Part shown: in pieces, positions 7,210 to 14,058 of the stretch
Layout of the letters: each line of letters starts with the position of its first letter
How positions within the stretch are numbered: the first letter of the stretch is position 1
Source of the DNA: Bacteroidales bacterium UBA4243
Lineage (GTDB): Bacteria; Bacteroidota; Bacteroidia; Bacteroidales; F082
NCBI GenBank assembly: GCA_002396205.1
Contig: DGXB01000052.1
Coordinates: forward strand, 1-29,065
Length of the DNA stretch: 29,065 bases
Direction of reading: 5' to 3'
Program-made: the position numbers and the translations under genes
The notes under the pieces: generated by a model
Seen by the model: the letters and a program-made list of their open reading frames with translations, nothing else
Databases searched by the model: none
Told to the model about the DNA's origin: nothing

Positions 7210-7860
7210 ATGAAATGCTTTAAACTCAACTTCATTTTGGCTTTGGCATGGCCTTTTCTCATGCTATCCAGTTGCTCGAACTCTGACACCAACACGAGCA
7301 ATACCAACGTAAGCGTAGTAGAATCCGTATCTTTCGATGAAGTGCTGATGTCGCGTAGAAGCGTGCGCAGCTACGATGCCACCAAGACCATCAGCGAAGC
7401 CGAGGTGCGCGAACTGCTCATCGCGACGCAAGAGGCACCATCATGGGCCAACCAACAGCCCTCGAAATACTATGTGGCCATGACTCCCGAGATGGTTGAG
7501 GCCGTTTCGAACCTTGTGGGCGAGCGCAACAAGCAGAACATTGCCGGCGCACCCGTGCTGATTGTCTCCACATACGAGAAGGGCAAGTCGGGCTTCTTCC
7601 GTGGCGAACAAACCAACGAGATTGGCGACGGCTGGGGTGCCTACGACAACGGCCTCAGCAATGCCTATTTCATCCTGAAGGCCCGCGCCAAAGGCTTCGA
7701 CACCCTCATCATGGGTATGCGCGACTCCGACGAACTCCGCAAACTGTTCAACATTTCCGAAAACGAGGAAGTGATGGCGGTCATTTCGTTGGGCTACAGG
7801 TCGGGCGAGCCTCGCCAGCCTGAGCATAGGCCTTTGGAGGAGGTGGCGCAGTTTTTCTGA
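7210..7860 (+). CDS. Nitroreductase family lipoprotein
   Basis: Predicted flavin-dependent oxidoreductase anchored as a lipoprotein. The N terminus is a lipoprotein signal ending in a lipobox LSSC (Cys near residue 22), followed by a Ser/Thr/Asn-rich spacer. The domain then shows nitroreductase features: FDEVLMSRRSVRSYD (FMN phosphate contact region), ATQEAPSWANQQPSKYYV, an internal DNGLSNAYFILKARAKGFDT, and a C-terminal VISLGYRSGEP. At 216 residues it is a normal length for the family. A lipoprotein form is less usual than the cytoplasmic enzymes, and it implies an envelope location. The start at ATG 7210 fits the promoter and the signal peptide; the longer frame from 7018 overlaps xerD. Substrate unknown. 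Confidence 0.88.
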   Translation: MKCFKLNFILALAWPFLMLSSCSNSDTNTSNTNVSVVESVSFDEVLMSRRSVRSYDATKTISEAEVRELLIATQEAPSWANQQPSKYYVAMTPEMVEAVSNLVGERNKQNIAGAPVLIVSTYEKGKSGFFRGEQTNEIGDGWGAYDNGLSNAYFILKARAKGFDTLIMGMRDSDELRKLFNISENEEVMAVISLGYRSGEPRQPEHRPLEEVAQFF

Positions 7861-7944
7861 ATTATTCAATTTAGAATTAAAGCAAATGTTTGCCATAAGA
7901 TAGGATATAACAAACAAATATGAATTAATCAAATTGAGGAAAAA

Positions 7945-8964
7945 ATGGAAAAAGTAACGAAGGCAATAGCAGCCTTGATGCTAATGACGGTGTTTTTCGC
8001 CACAGGGTGCAACAAACCCGAAAACCAAGATGATGATGTGCGGGTGACCACCTACACGCCGCAAGACGTAACGCAAACTTCCGCAAGAAGTGGTGGCGAC
8101 GTGATAGTGACGCAGGGGCTCTCGCTCAATGAAATTGGCGTGTGCTGGAGCACAAGCAGCAAACCTACGGTGGAGGATGCCCACCTTTCTACGGCCAACT
8201 GGAGCGAGCCATACGTCTGCACCATTACAGGCCTTGAGTCTGGCACATTGTACCATGTGCGTGCCTACGCCTTGCGCGGCTTGGAGTATTACTATGGTGA
8301 GGACAAGAGCTTCACCACCGAGGAAAACGGCGGTGGTGGCGGAGGAAACAGTGGAGGCAATGGCACTTTCAATGGTCACGAATATGTTGACCTCGGCTTG
8401 CCGAGCGGTACCTTGTGGGCCACCTGCAATGTCGGGGCTGACACGCCCGAGGGGTACGGTGACTACTTCGCTTGGGGTGAGACGCAGCCCAAGACCACCT
8501 ACAACTGGATCACTTACCGGTACTGTAATGGCAGTTCTGACCAACTCACCAAGTATTGCAGCAACTCCAGTTATGGCTACAACGGTTTCACCGACGACCT
8601 GACTGTCCTCCAACCGAATGATGACGCTGCCACAGCCAACTGGGGCAGCGGCTGGTGCATGCCGACTGAAGCCCAATGGCGGGAGTTGTATCAGAACACC
8701 ACTGCCACTTGGACGACCCAGAACGGCGTGAACGGCAGGCTCTTCACAGCGAGCAACGGGAGCAGTCTCTTCCTGCCCGCTGCCGGCTGCCGCGGGTACG
8801 GTGAGCTTGACTACGCTGGCAGCAACGGCTACTACTGGTCGAGTTCGCTCGACACGGGCCGCCCGAACCGCGCGTGGTACTTCTACTTCCCTTCAGGCTT
8901 CTCCGACGGGGGCCGCTGCGGCCGCTCCTACGGTCTGTCTGTACGCGCAGTCCGCGAGAACTAA
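7945..8964 (+). CDS. FISUMP-domain lipoprotein with a DGR-like variable C terminus
   Basis: A 339-residue surface-type lipoprotein: signal peptide with lipobox ATGC (Cys22), then a fibronectin-III-like region (about 35-125; TSARSGGDV, ITGLESGTLYHVRAYAL), a glycine-rich linker (about 128-140) and an FISUMP domain (Fibrobacter succinogenes major paralogous domain, C-type-lectin-like fold). The FISUMP part shows YVDLGLPSGTLWATCNVGA, YFAWGET, GWCMPTEAQWRELY and a C-terminal YYWSSSLDTGRPNRAWYFYF, ending in SVRAV. FISUMP proteins are known targets of diversity-generating retroelements in Bacteroidota. The last 50 codons show the expected pattern of AAC-derived codons (see the variable-region entry). 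AGGA precedes the ATG at a good distance. The ligand is unknown; a binding protein is inferred. Confidence 0.85.
   Translation: MEKVTKAIAALMLMTVFFATGCNKPENQDDDVRVTTYTPQDVTQTSARSGGDVIVTQGLSLNEIGVCWSTSSKPTVEDAHLSTANWSEPYVCTITGLESGTLYHVRAYALRGLEYYYGEDKSFTTEENGGGGGGNSGGNGTFNGHEYVDLGLPSGTLWATCNVGADTPEGYGDYFAWGETQPKTTYNWITYRYCNGSSDQLTKYCSNSSYGYNGFTDDLTVLQPNDDAATANWGSGWCMPTEAQWRELYQNTTATWTTQNGVNGRLFTASNGSSLFLPAAGCRGYGELDYAGSNGYYWSSSLDTGRPNRAWYFYFPSGFSDGGRCGRSYGLSVRAVREN
8776..8961 (+). other. Probable DGR variable region (VR) at the 3' end of the FISUMP gene
   Basis: In DGR targets the variable codons derive from AAC or AAT in a template repeat and are mutated at the A positions, leaving NNC or NNT codons. 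Here the presumed solvent-exposed positions after YYWSSSL read GAC, GGC, CGC, AAC, CGC, TAC, TTC, TAC, TTC, GGC, TTC, TCC, GAC, GGC, CGC, TGC, GGC, CGC, TCC, TAC: all end in C. The scaffold codons between them end in mixed bases (TGG, TCG, AGT, ACG, CCG, GCG, TCA, GGG). High third-position GC in this genome weakens the argument. The left boundary is approximate and no template repeat was found in the window. Confidence 0.6.
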
Positions 8965-8996
8965 CCCTTGTTCCGTTACGAGCGAGACTGGCGAAA

Positions 8997-9063
8997 GCTA
9001 AGGAGCAGTCGGGCGAGGCGCGCGCAGGGCGCGCTACCCAGCCTCGCTCGGCTGCTCCTTAGC
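8997..9063. repeat. 67-base hairpin/cruciform just after the variable-region gene
   Basis: Arms of 23 bases at 8997-9019 and 9041-9063 pair along their full length, with two G-T wobbles. Inside sits a second stem, GCGCGC (9020-9025) with GCGCGC (9029-9034), around an AGG loop. The structure starts 33 bases after the stop codon of the FISUMP gene. In the Bordetella phage DGR a hairpin beyond the variable region promotes retrohoming (established for that system), so a target-recognition role is possible. A terminator without a U tract or a REP unit are the alternatives. Confidence 0.85.
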
Positions 9064-9154
9064 GACGCAGCAAATAGCGTCAGGAAGACGCAACTACACT
9101 AACCGTAGGTCAGCGACCTACGGGAACACAGACCAAACAAAGCCCCATAGGGGC
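9064..9154 (+). other. Run of three further hairpins
   Basis: Directly after the large hairpin come GACGC/GCGTC (9064-9081, 8-base loop), CCGTAGGTC/GACCTACGG (9103-9123, loop AGC) and GCCCC/GGGGC (9142-9154, loop ATA). The run ends 14 bases before the small open frame at 9169. It may be a structured leader or part of a retroelement RNA. I see no A-rich template-like copy of the variable region in it. Confidence 0.6.
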
Positions 9155-9168
9155 GAAAGAGCGAAAGA

Positions 9169-9315
9169 ATGTCACAACTGAAAGAAATACTCGAAAAAGA
9201 ACGTGAACGCAGCACAATGGAACAATGCTTGGTCATCCACTTGTTTCGCGAGGGCACTTTCTATCGTGCCTACGAGTGGAGCGCATGGCTGTGTGTTACA
9301 ATGGTTAACAAATAG
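9169..9315 (+). pseudogene. N-terminal fragment resembling the MutS-like (MSL) DGR accessory protein
   Basis: A 48-codon open frame. After a charged N-terminal stretch it reads LFREGTFYRAYEWSAWL (residues 25-41). That resembles the short MutS domain-I-like proteins described next to DGR reverse transcriptases (compare FFRMGDFYE of MutS). This assignment is from memory of the family. The known proteins are about twice this length or more, so I read it as truncated by the stop at 9313, with the last residues perhaps novel junction sequence. It sits 204 bases after the FISUMP gene, where DGR accessory genes occur. An intact small protein remains possible. Confidence 0.5.
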
Positions 9316-9330
9316 AAAAGATAAAACCAA

Positions 9331-9369
9331 AACACGGGACAAGATGAATCTCTTGCCCCGTGTTTTTTT
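9331..9369 (+). terminator. Rho-independent terminator after the MSL-like fragment
   Basis: Stem AACACGGG pairs with CCCGTGTT and continues, after one A-C mismatch, as CAAGA with TCTTG around a six-base loop. A run of seven T follows. It ends transcription from the FISUMP/MSL side, 16 bases past the fragment's stop. Confidence 0.88.
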
Positions 9370-9383
9370 AGGTGCTTGCCTTA

Positions 9384-9491
9384 TCAATCCAATGTGTGGA
9401 TTACCAGACCTGATCTGAGTTTTGGCTCAAACCAAGTGGTCTTGGGAGGCATGATGTTGCCGGTGTCGGCGATGTCGATGATTTGCTTCAT
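9384..9491 (-). pseudogene. 3' remnant of a DUF1015 family gene
   Basis: A 35-codon reading frame on the minus strand starts at ATG 9491 and ends at TGA 9384. Its peptide contains IADTGNIMPPKTTWFEPKLR followed by SGLVIHTLD. This is the conserved C-terminal end of DUF1015 proteins (COG4198 type), which are normally around 400 residues. The rest of the gene is absent; the bases upstream of 9491 do not continue the family. I infer that a deletion or rearrangement removed the body of the gene and left its tail against the MSL-like remnant. Confidence 0.72.
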
Positions 9492-9528
9492 TTTATCATG
9501 TTTTTCTTTTTGATGCCGAAAAAAATCG

Positions 9529-9612
9529 TATTTTTGCAAAAACTCAGCTGATATGTCTCTTGAATTTAGGGATAAATAGATTAGTACTGCATCGTTTTTT
9601 TTCCTAATTTTG
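9529..9612 (+). promoter_or_regulatory. Two -7 boxes upstream of parC
   Basis: TAATTTTG at 9605-9612 lies 22 bases before the parC ATG and is the likely parC promoter. A second exact match, TATTTTTG at 9529-9536, is followed by only an 8-codon frame (ATG at 9553, stop TAG). It may be an upstream parC promoter with a leader, or the promoter of a gene lost in the same rearrangement as the DUF1015 fragment. Bases 9492-9528 show nothing recognisable. Confidence 0.55.
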
Positions 9613-9634
9613 CAACCGTCAGAAAAATGCTCTC

Positions 9635-12466
9635 ATGGATATCGACGACAAGACGGATTTGGAAAACGATGATGCACTGAACGAGGTGCCGCAAGAGAAT
9701 CAGCAAGGCGAAGCTCAAGTTGCTGACGCTCAAGAGGAAAAGTTTCAGGTGATACCGCTGAAAGGCATGTTCGAGAACTGGTTTCTCGACTATGCCTCCT
9801 ACGTCATCCTCGAACGCGCCGTGCCCGCCATCGAGGACGGCCTGAAGCCGGTGCAACGCCGCATCCTGCACTCGATGGACGAACTCGACGACGGCCGCTT
9901 CAACAAGGTGGCCAACATCGTGGGCAACACGATGAAATATCACCCGCATGGTGACGCCTCCATCGGCGACGCTTTGGTGCAACTCGCTCAGAAAGACCTG
10001 CTTATCGACACGCAAGGTAACTTCGGTAACATCCTCACGGGCGACGATGCCGCCGCCCCGCGTTACATCGAGGCACGCCTCTCGAAGTTCGCCAAGGAAG
10101 TTGTCTTCAACCATAAGACCACCGACTGGACGCGCTCCTATGACAACCGCAATGCTGAGCCTGTGTCGCTGCCGGTGAAGTTCCCGCTCCTGCTGGCGCA
10201 AGGCACCGAAGGCATCGCAGTGGGCCTGGCCTCCAAGTTCTTGCCGCACAATTTCAACGAACTGATTGACGCCTCCATCGCCTACCTGAAAGACGAGCCT
10301 TTCACGCTCTATCCCGACTTCCCGACAGGCGGCCTCATGGACGTGACCAACTACAACGATGGTCTCCGTGGCGGTAAGGTGCGCATTCGTGCCCGCATCA
10401 GCCAACAGGACAAAAAGACGCTTGTAATCAGCGAGATACCCTACGGAACTACGACGGGTGGCCTCATCGAAAGCATCGTGAAGTGCAACGACAAGGGCAA
10501 AATCAAGATCAAGAAAATCGACGACAACACCGCCGAACAGTGCGAAATCGTCATCTACTTGGCCCCTGGAGTCTCGCCCGACCAAACCATCGACGCGCTT
10601 TATGCCTTCACGGATTGCGAGGTCTCCATCTCGCCCAACGCCTGCGTCATCGTCAACCAGCATCCGGCTTTCCTCGGCGTGAGCGAAATCCTGAAACTCA
10701 GCACCGACCGCACAATGGAACTCCTCAGCCTCGAGCTCCGTATCCTCATCGAGGAGCTGGAGAACAGCTGGCATTGGATTTCGTTGGAGAAGATCTTCTT
10801 CGAGAAGGGCATCTATAAGGAACTCGAAAACCGCGACTACGCCACATGGGACGACCAACTCACCGGCATTGAGCGCCGTTTCGACCCGTATCGTCAACTG
10901 CTGAAACGCGAAGTGACCCGCGAAGACGTGGAGAAACTTTGCGAGAAACCCGTCCGCAAAATCTCGAAGTTCGACATCAAGAAGGCCGACGAGCAGTTGG
11001 CGGACCTCGAAAAACGAATGGAGGAGGCCCGCTATAACCTCGACCACATCGTCGACTACACCATCGATTATTTCCTGCACATCAAGGAGAAATACGGCGA
11101 GGGTCGCGAGCGCAAGACCGAGATCCGCAACTTCGACAACATTTCGGCTGTGGCCGTGGCCGCCAATAACGAAAAGCTGTACGTCAACAAGGAGGAAGGC
11201 TTCGTCTGCACGGGCGAGGGCCTGAAACGCGAGAAGAACAAGGAAGCCTACGAGTTCGTTTGTGACTGCTCCGACTTGGACGATATCATCGTTTTCCACG
11301 AGGACGGTAAGTATTCCGTGGTGAAACTGCAACCAAAACTCTTTGTGGGCCAAAAGGTTATCCACGTTGATGTGTTCCACAAGAACGACGACCGCACGAC
11401 CTACAATGCCGTATATCGCGACGGCAAGAACGGTGCGCCGCATTATGTGAAGCGTTTCGCCGTGAAGGGCGTCACCCGCGACAAGGAATACGACCTCACG
11501 CAAGGCAAACCTGGCTCGAAGGTGCGCTATTTCTCGTCGAATCCCAACGGCGAGGCCGAAATCATCAAGGTGACCTTGGTGCTGTTCAGCAAAAAGCAGA
11601 AGACAGTGGACTACAACTTCGCCGACCTCACTGTGAAAGGCCGCGACGCGCGTGGCAACCTGCTGACGAAATACGAAGTCAGGGAAATCAAGAAGGGTGG
11701 GGAAGGCGTTTCCACGCTTGAGGCCCGCGACATTTGGTATGACGACACCGTCCGCCGACTCAATGCCGACAAACGCGGCCAATACCTTGGCGCTTTTGAG
11801 GGCGACGACAAGATCCTGCAACTTTTCGCCAACGGCGAGTTCAAGATTTCGGGCTTCGACCTCAACACCCATTTCGACGACGACATGGTGGAGATTCGCA
11901 AGTTCGACGCGGATGAAATCTTTTCGGTCGTCTACATCGAAGGCGAGACGCAGAAGATGTACTTGAAGCGCTTCTGCATCGAGGCCGAGACCAAGCTCAA
12001 CACGCGCATCTCGTTCATCGGCGAACATCCCGAGGCGAAGTATTTGGGCCGCAGTGTCGATGAATTGCCGCGCCTGCAGCTGAGCTACAAGGTGAGCGAC
12101 GCGGGCAACAGCTTCCCCGACGACGAAGTCAACGTGGAGGAGTTCATCGGCATCAAGAGCTACAAGGCCAAGGGCAAACGCCTCTCGACGAGAGAAATCG
12201 ACAGTTGGCAGTTCCTTGAGCCTTTCGTGCCTGAGCCAAAGGAGGAAGCTGAGGACCCTGAGCCTGTCGAAGGGCCGATACAAGAGTTTCAAGCCTCTGA
12301 TTCTGAGGTTCATGAGCCTGCGGTCGTTGAGCAAAGTCGAAGCGTCGAAGGGCCGATAAATACCAACGAAAAAGTAAACGTCAATCCTGCCGATGTGCCG
12401 ATGGAGGTCTTCAAACCTCAAGGCGACGGCGTGCAAATGGATTTATTTGGAGATGATCTACCATGA
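9635..12466 (+). CDS. parC: DNA topoisomerase IV subunit A (GyrA/ParC family)
   Basis: The subunit that breaks and rejoins DNA in topoisomerase IV, which decatenates daughter chromosomes. The 943-residue product has an acidic N-terminal tail (1-36), then PLKGMFENWFLDYASYVILE, LKPVQRRILHSM, the helix KYHPHGDASIGDALVQL, and GNFGNILTGDDAAAPRYIEA with catalytic Y144 next to R143. A coiled-coil/tower region and a C-terminal beta-pinwheel-like domain (about 490-840) follow. I favour ParC over GyrA because the GyrA box (QRRGGKG) is not evident and the sequence matches Bacteroidota ParC proteins. The tail (about 870-943) is unusual: it includes in-frame dispersed repeats (residues 874-909) and ends in QMDLFGDDLP, which contains a sliding-clamp-type motif. 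The parE gene is not in the window. The next gene overlaps by 4 bases. Confidence 0.93.
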   Translation: MDIDDKTDLENDDALNEVPQENQQGEAQVADAQEEKFQVIPLKGMFENWFLDYASYVILERAVPAIEDGLKPVQRRILHSMDELDDGRFNKVANIVGNTMKYHPHGDASIGDALVQLAQKDLLIDTQGNFGNILTGDDAAAPRYIEARLSKFAKEVVFNHKTTDWTRSYDNRNAEPVSLPVKFPLLLAQGTEGIAVGLASKFLPHNFNELIDASIAYLKDEPFTLYPDFPTGGLMDVTNYNDGLRGGKVRIRARISQQDKKTLVISEIPYGTTTGGLIESIVKCNDKGKIKIKKIDDNTAEQCEIVIYLAPGVSPDQTIDALYAFTDCEVSISPNACVIVNQHPAFLGVSEILKLSTDRTMELLSLELRILIEELENSWHWISLEKIFFEKGIYKELENRDYATWDDQLTGIERRFDPYRQLLKREVTREDVEKLCEKPVRKISKFDIKKADEQLADLEKRMEEARYNLDHIVDYTIDYFLHIKEKYGEGRERKTEIRNFDNISAVAVAANNEKLYVNKEEGFVCTGEGLKREKNKEAYEFVCDCSDLDDIIVFHEDGKYSVVKLQPKLFVGQKVIHVDVFHKNDDRTTYNAVYRDGKNGAPHYVKRFAVKGVTRDKEYDLTQGKPGSKVRYFSSNPNGEAEIIKVTLVLFSKKQKTVDYNFADLTVKGRDARGNLLTKYEVREIKKGGEGVSTLEARDIWYDDTVRRLNADKRGQYLGAFEGDDKILQLFANGEFKISGFDLNTHFDDDMVEIRKFDADEIFSVVYIEGETQKMYLKRFCIEAETKLNTRISFIGEHPEAKYLGRSVDELPRLQLSYKVSDAGNSFPDDEVNVEEFIGIKSYKAKGKRLSTREIDSWQFLEPFVPEPKEEAEDPEPVEGPIQEFQASDSEVHEPAVVEQSRSVEGPINTNEKVNVNPADVPMEVFKPQGDGVQMDLFGDDLP
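12256..12358. repeat. Dispersed repeats in frame in the parC tail
   Basis: GTCGAAGGGCCGATA occurs twice (12266-12280 and 12344-12358). The first copy is preceded by CCCTGAGCCT, giving the same core as the palindrome at 6121-6189. The second is preceded by CGGTCGTTGAGCAAAGTCGA, a relative of the same repeat type. Both are read in the same frame and give VEGPI in the protein. Confidence 0.8.
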
Positions 12467-13239
12467 AAAAAAATAGTTTTGTTATTGGGTCATTGTTAGC
12501 ACTGTTATTGTGCAGTTGTCAAACCGAGCGAAAGTTAGCCAAAGCCTTCGTCGAAAAACAAGCCAATACTCAAGTGGCGGTCTATTTCCCTGAGCAAGCG
12601 GAGGTTAAGGTGGAATACAATACGCAATACGAACAAAAGACCGAGGTCTTGAACGGTTTCAGTCAGGACCTGTTTTTGGATGTCATGTATAATGCATACG
12701 CCGATGGGCTTCGGGCCTATAATCTTGATGTGTATGTCCCAGAAGACGCTGACAATGTGCAAGTTGATTCCACGCATTGGTTGGTGATGCTTTCGCGGAT
12801 GGAGATTTCGGGGCGCATCACGGAGTATGAGGACTATTATTACAGCGAAACGGACGAGTTCAGCTATAAATATCCGTTAAACACGGTCAACGTGGCCTCG
12901 TGGTTCGAGATTAACGACGGCGAGTGGCGGCCCGTGCAGTTTTGCGAGCACAACCTGATGGACGGCTTTGATTCGAGGGTGAATTTCTCCATGTGGGACA
13001 ATATCGTAGATTATGACTATGATATTGATACACTGAAACTTGAAGATGTGTATAACTACGCGGTGTTTTTAGGTAAGCTCTACGCGAGTTATACTTACGA
13101 CTACATGATGAACAGTTTTGTGGGCAAAGAGTTGCAAAAGCAAAACTATTCTTTCCAGGTTTTGCTGAGCTACGACCCCTTTAAGAAAGAGTTGCACTAT
13201 ATCGAAGAGGATGACGGGTTTGTTCCCGCTGACAATTGA
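12463..13239 (+). CDS. Lipoprotein of unknown function, coupled to parC
   Basis: I do not recognise a named family. The 258-residue protein starts with a lipoprotein signal with lipobox LCSC (Cys near residue 19), so it is envelope-anchored. The body is rich in Asp, Glu and Tyr, with no visible catalytic motif, transmembrane segment or repeat. Its ATG overlaps the parC stop in an ATGA arrangement, so the two genes are probably co-transcribed and translationally coupled. There is no obvious link between a surface lipoprotein and topoisomerase IV. It is convergent with cdaA, with 45 bases between. Confidence 0.85.
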   Translation: MKKNSFVIGSLLALLLCSCQTERKLAKAFVEKQANTQVAVYFPEQAEVKVEYNTQYEQKTEVLNGFSQDLFLDVMYNAYADGLRAYNLDVYVPEDADNVQVDSTHWLVMLSRMEISGRITEYEDYYYSETDEFSYKYPLNTVNVASWFEINDGEWRPVQFCEHNLMDGFDSRVNFSMWDNIVDYDYDIDTLKLEDVYNYAVFLGKLYASYTYDYMMNSFVGKELQKQNYSFQVLLSYDPFKKELHYIEEDDGFVPADN

Positions 13240-13284
13240 CAGTCGTTCAGTTGTTTAGCTCTGAATAGCTCCAAACCGCAAACT

Positions 13285-14058
13285 CTAACCTCTCATCTCC
13301 CTCTCAATCGTCTCTTTGAGTTCCGCAGGCTTGATGGTCTTGATTTCGCCGCCCACCACCATGCTGATGTTGCCCGTCTCTTCCGAAACCACAAGGGCGA
13401 TGCAGTCGTTTACTTCGGTCACGCCGATGGCGGCACGGTGGCGCAGGCCGTAATGCCCTGGGATGTTGGTTTTGTTGGTCACGGGAAGGATGCAGCGTGC
13501 AGCCGTGATGCGGTTGTGGCGGATGATCATGGCACCGTCGTGCAGTGGGCTGTTCTTGAAGAAGATGTTCTCAATCAGTGGGTTGCTGATGTCGGCGTTG
13601 ACCATGACGCCTGTCGTAACAATGTCGTCAAGGTTGTTCTGTCGGGTGAGCAGGATGAGCGCCCCTTGTTTGATGTCCGACATGTTGAGGCAGGCTTTGG
13701 TCACGGCCTCGATGTTGAGGTCGACGTTGCTCCTCACTTTCAGGAACTTGAACCTTTGCATGAACTTGCCTTCCTGGGCTTGTGCGCCAATGGTGAACAG
13801 AAATCGTCGTATCTCGGGCTGGAAGATGATGATGAGCGCGATGAAGCCCACGCTGACGAAAGCGCCGAGGATGGCCGTCAGCATTTCCATCTGCAACGCC
13901 TTGACCAACTGCCAGATAAGGAAGATGGCGACGATGCCGATGAAGATGCTCATGGCCGAGGTGCCTTTCAGCAGCCGATAGAGGCCGTAGAAGAGCATGG
14001 CCACCAGAAAGATGTCGATGATGTCGAAAACGCTGACTTGGATGAAAAGGTCGATCAT
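13285..14058 (-). CDS. cdaA: Diadenylate cyclase (CdaA type)
   Basis: Makes the second messenger cyclic di-AMP from two ATP. The 257-residue protein has three N-terminal membrane helices (about 10-28, 35-55, 60-80) and a DisA_N catalytic domain with the two diagnostic motifs DGA (174-176, in SPLHDGAMII) and RHR (206-208, in YGLRHRAAIG). This is the membrane-bound CdaA architecture. Its ATG overlaps the folP stop codon (ATGA), so it is translated from the folP message. The folP-cdaA pairing is a known Bacteroidota arrangement. No phosphodiesterase or c-di-AMP receptor is visible nearby. Confidence 0.95.
   Translation of the reverse strand: MIDLFIQVSVFDIIDIFLVAMLFYGLYRLLKGTSAMSIFIGIVAIFLIWQLVKALQMEMLTAILGAFVSVGFIALIIIFQPEIRRFLFTIGAQAQEGKFMQRFKFLKVRSNVDLNIEAVTKACLNMSDIKQGALILLTRQNNLDDIVTTGVMVNADISNPLIENIFFKNSPLHDGAMIIRHNRITAARCILPVTNKTNIPGHYGLRHRAAIGVTEVNDCIALVVSEETGNISMVVGGEIKTIKPAELKETIEREMRG

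Noticed and set aside
9316..9383. Template repeat of the DGR in the gap after the accessory fragment
   Set aside because: The sequence is a plain terminator with no similarity by eye to the 3' end of the FISUMP gene.
9581..12436. A 951-codon open frame on the minus strand
   Set aside because: It is antisense to parC, whose protein is clearly recognisable; its predicted peptide is an artefact of GC-rich codons with no family resemblance.
12463..13239. Linking the lipoprotein to topoisomerase IV function
   Set aside because: Apart from the 4-base overlap there is no evidence; it is exported, whereas ParC is cytoplasmic.
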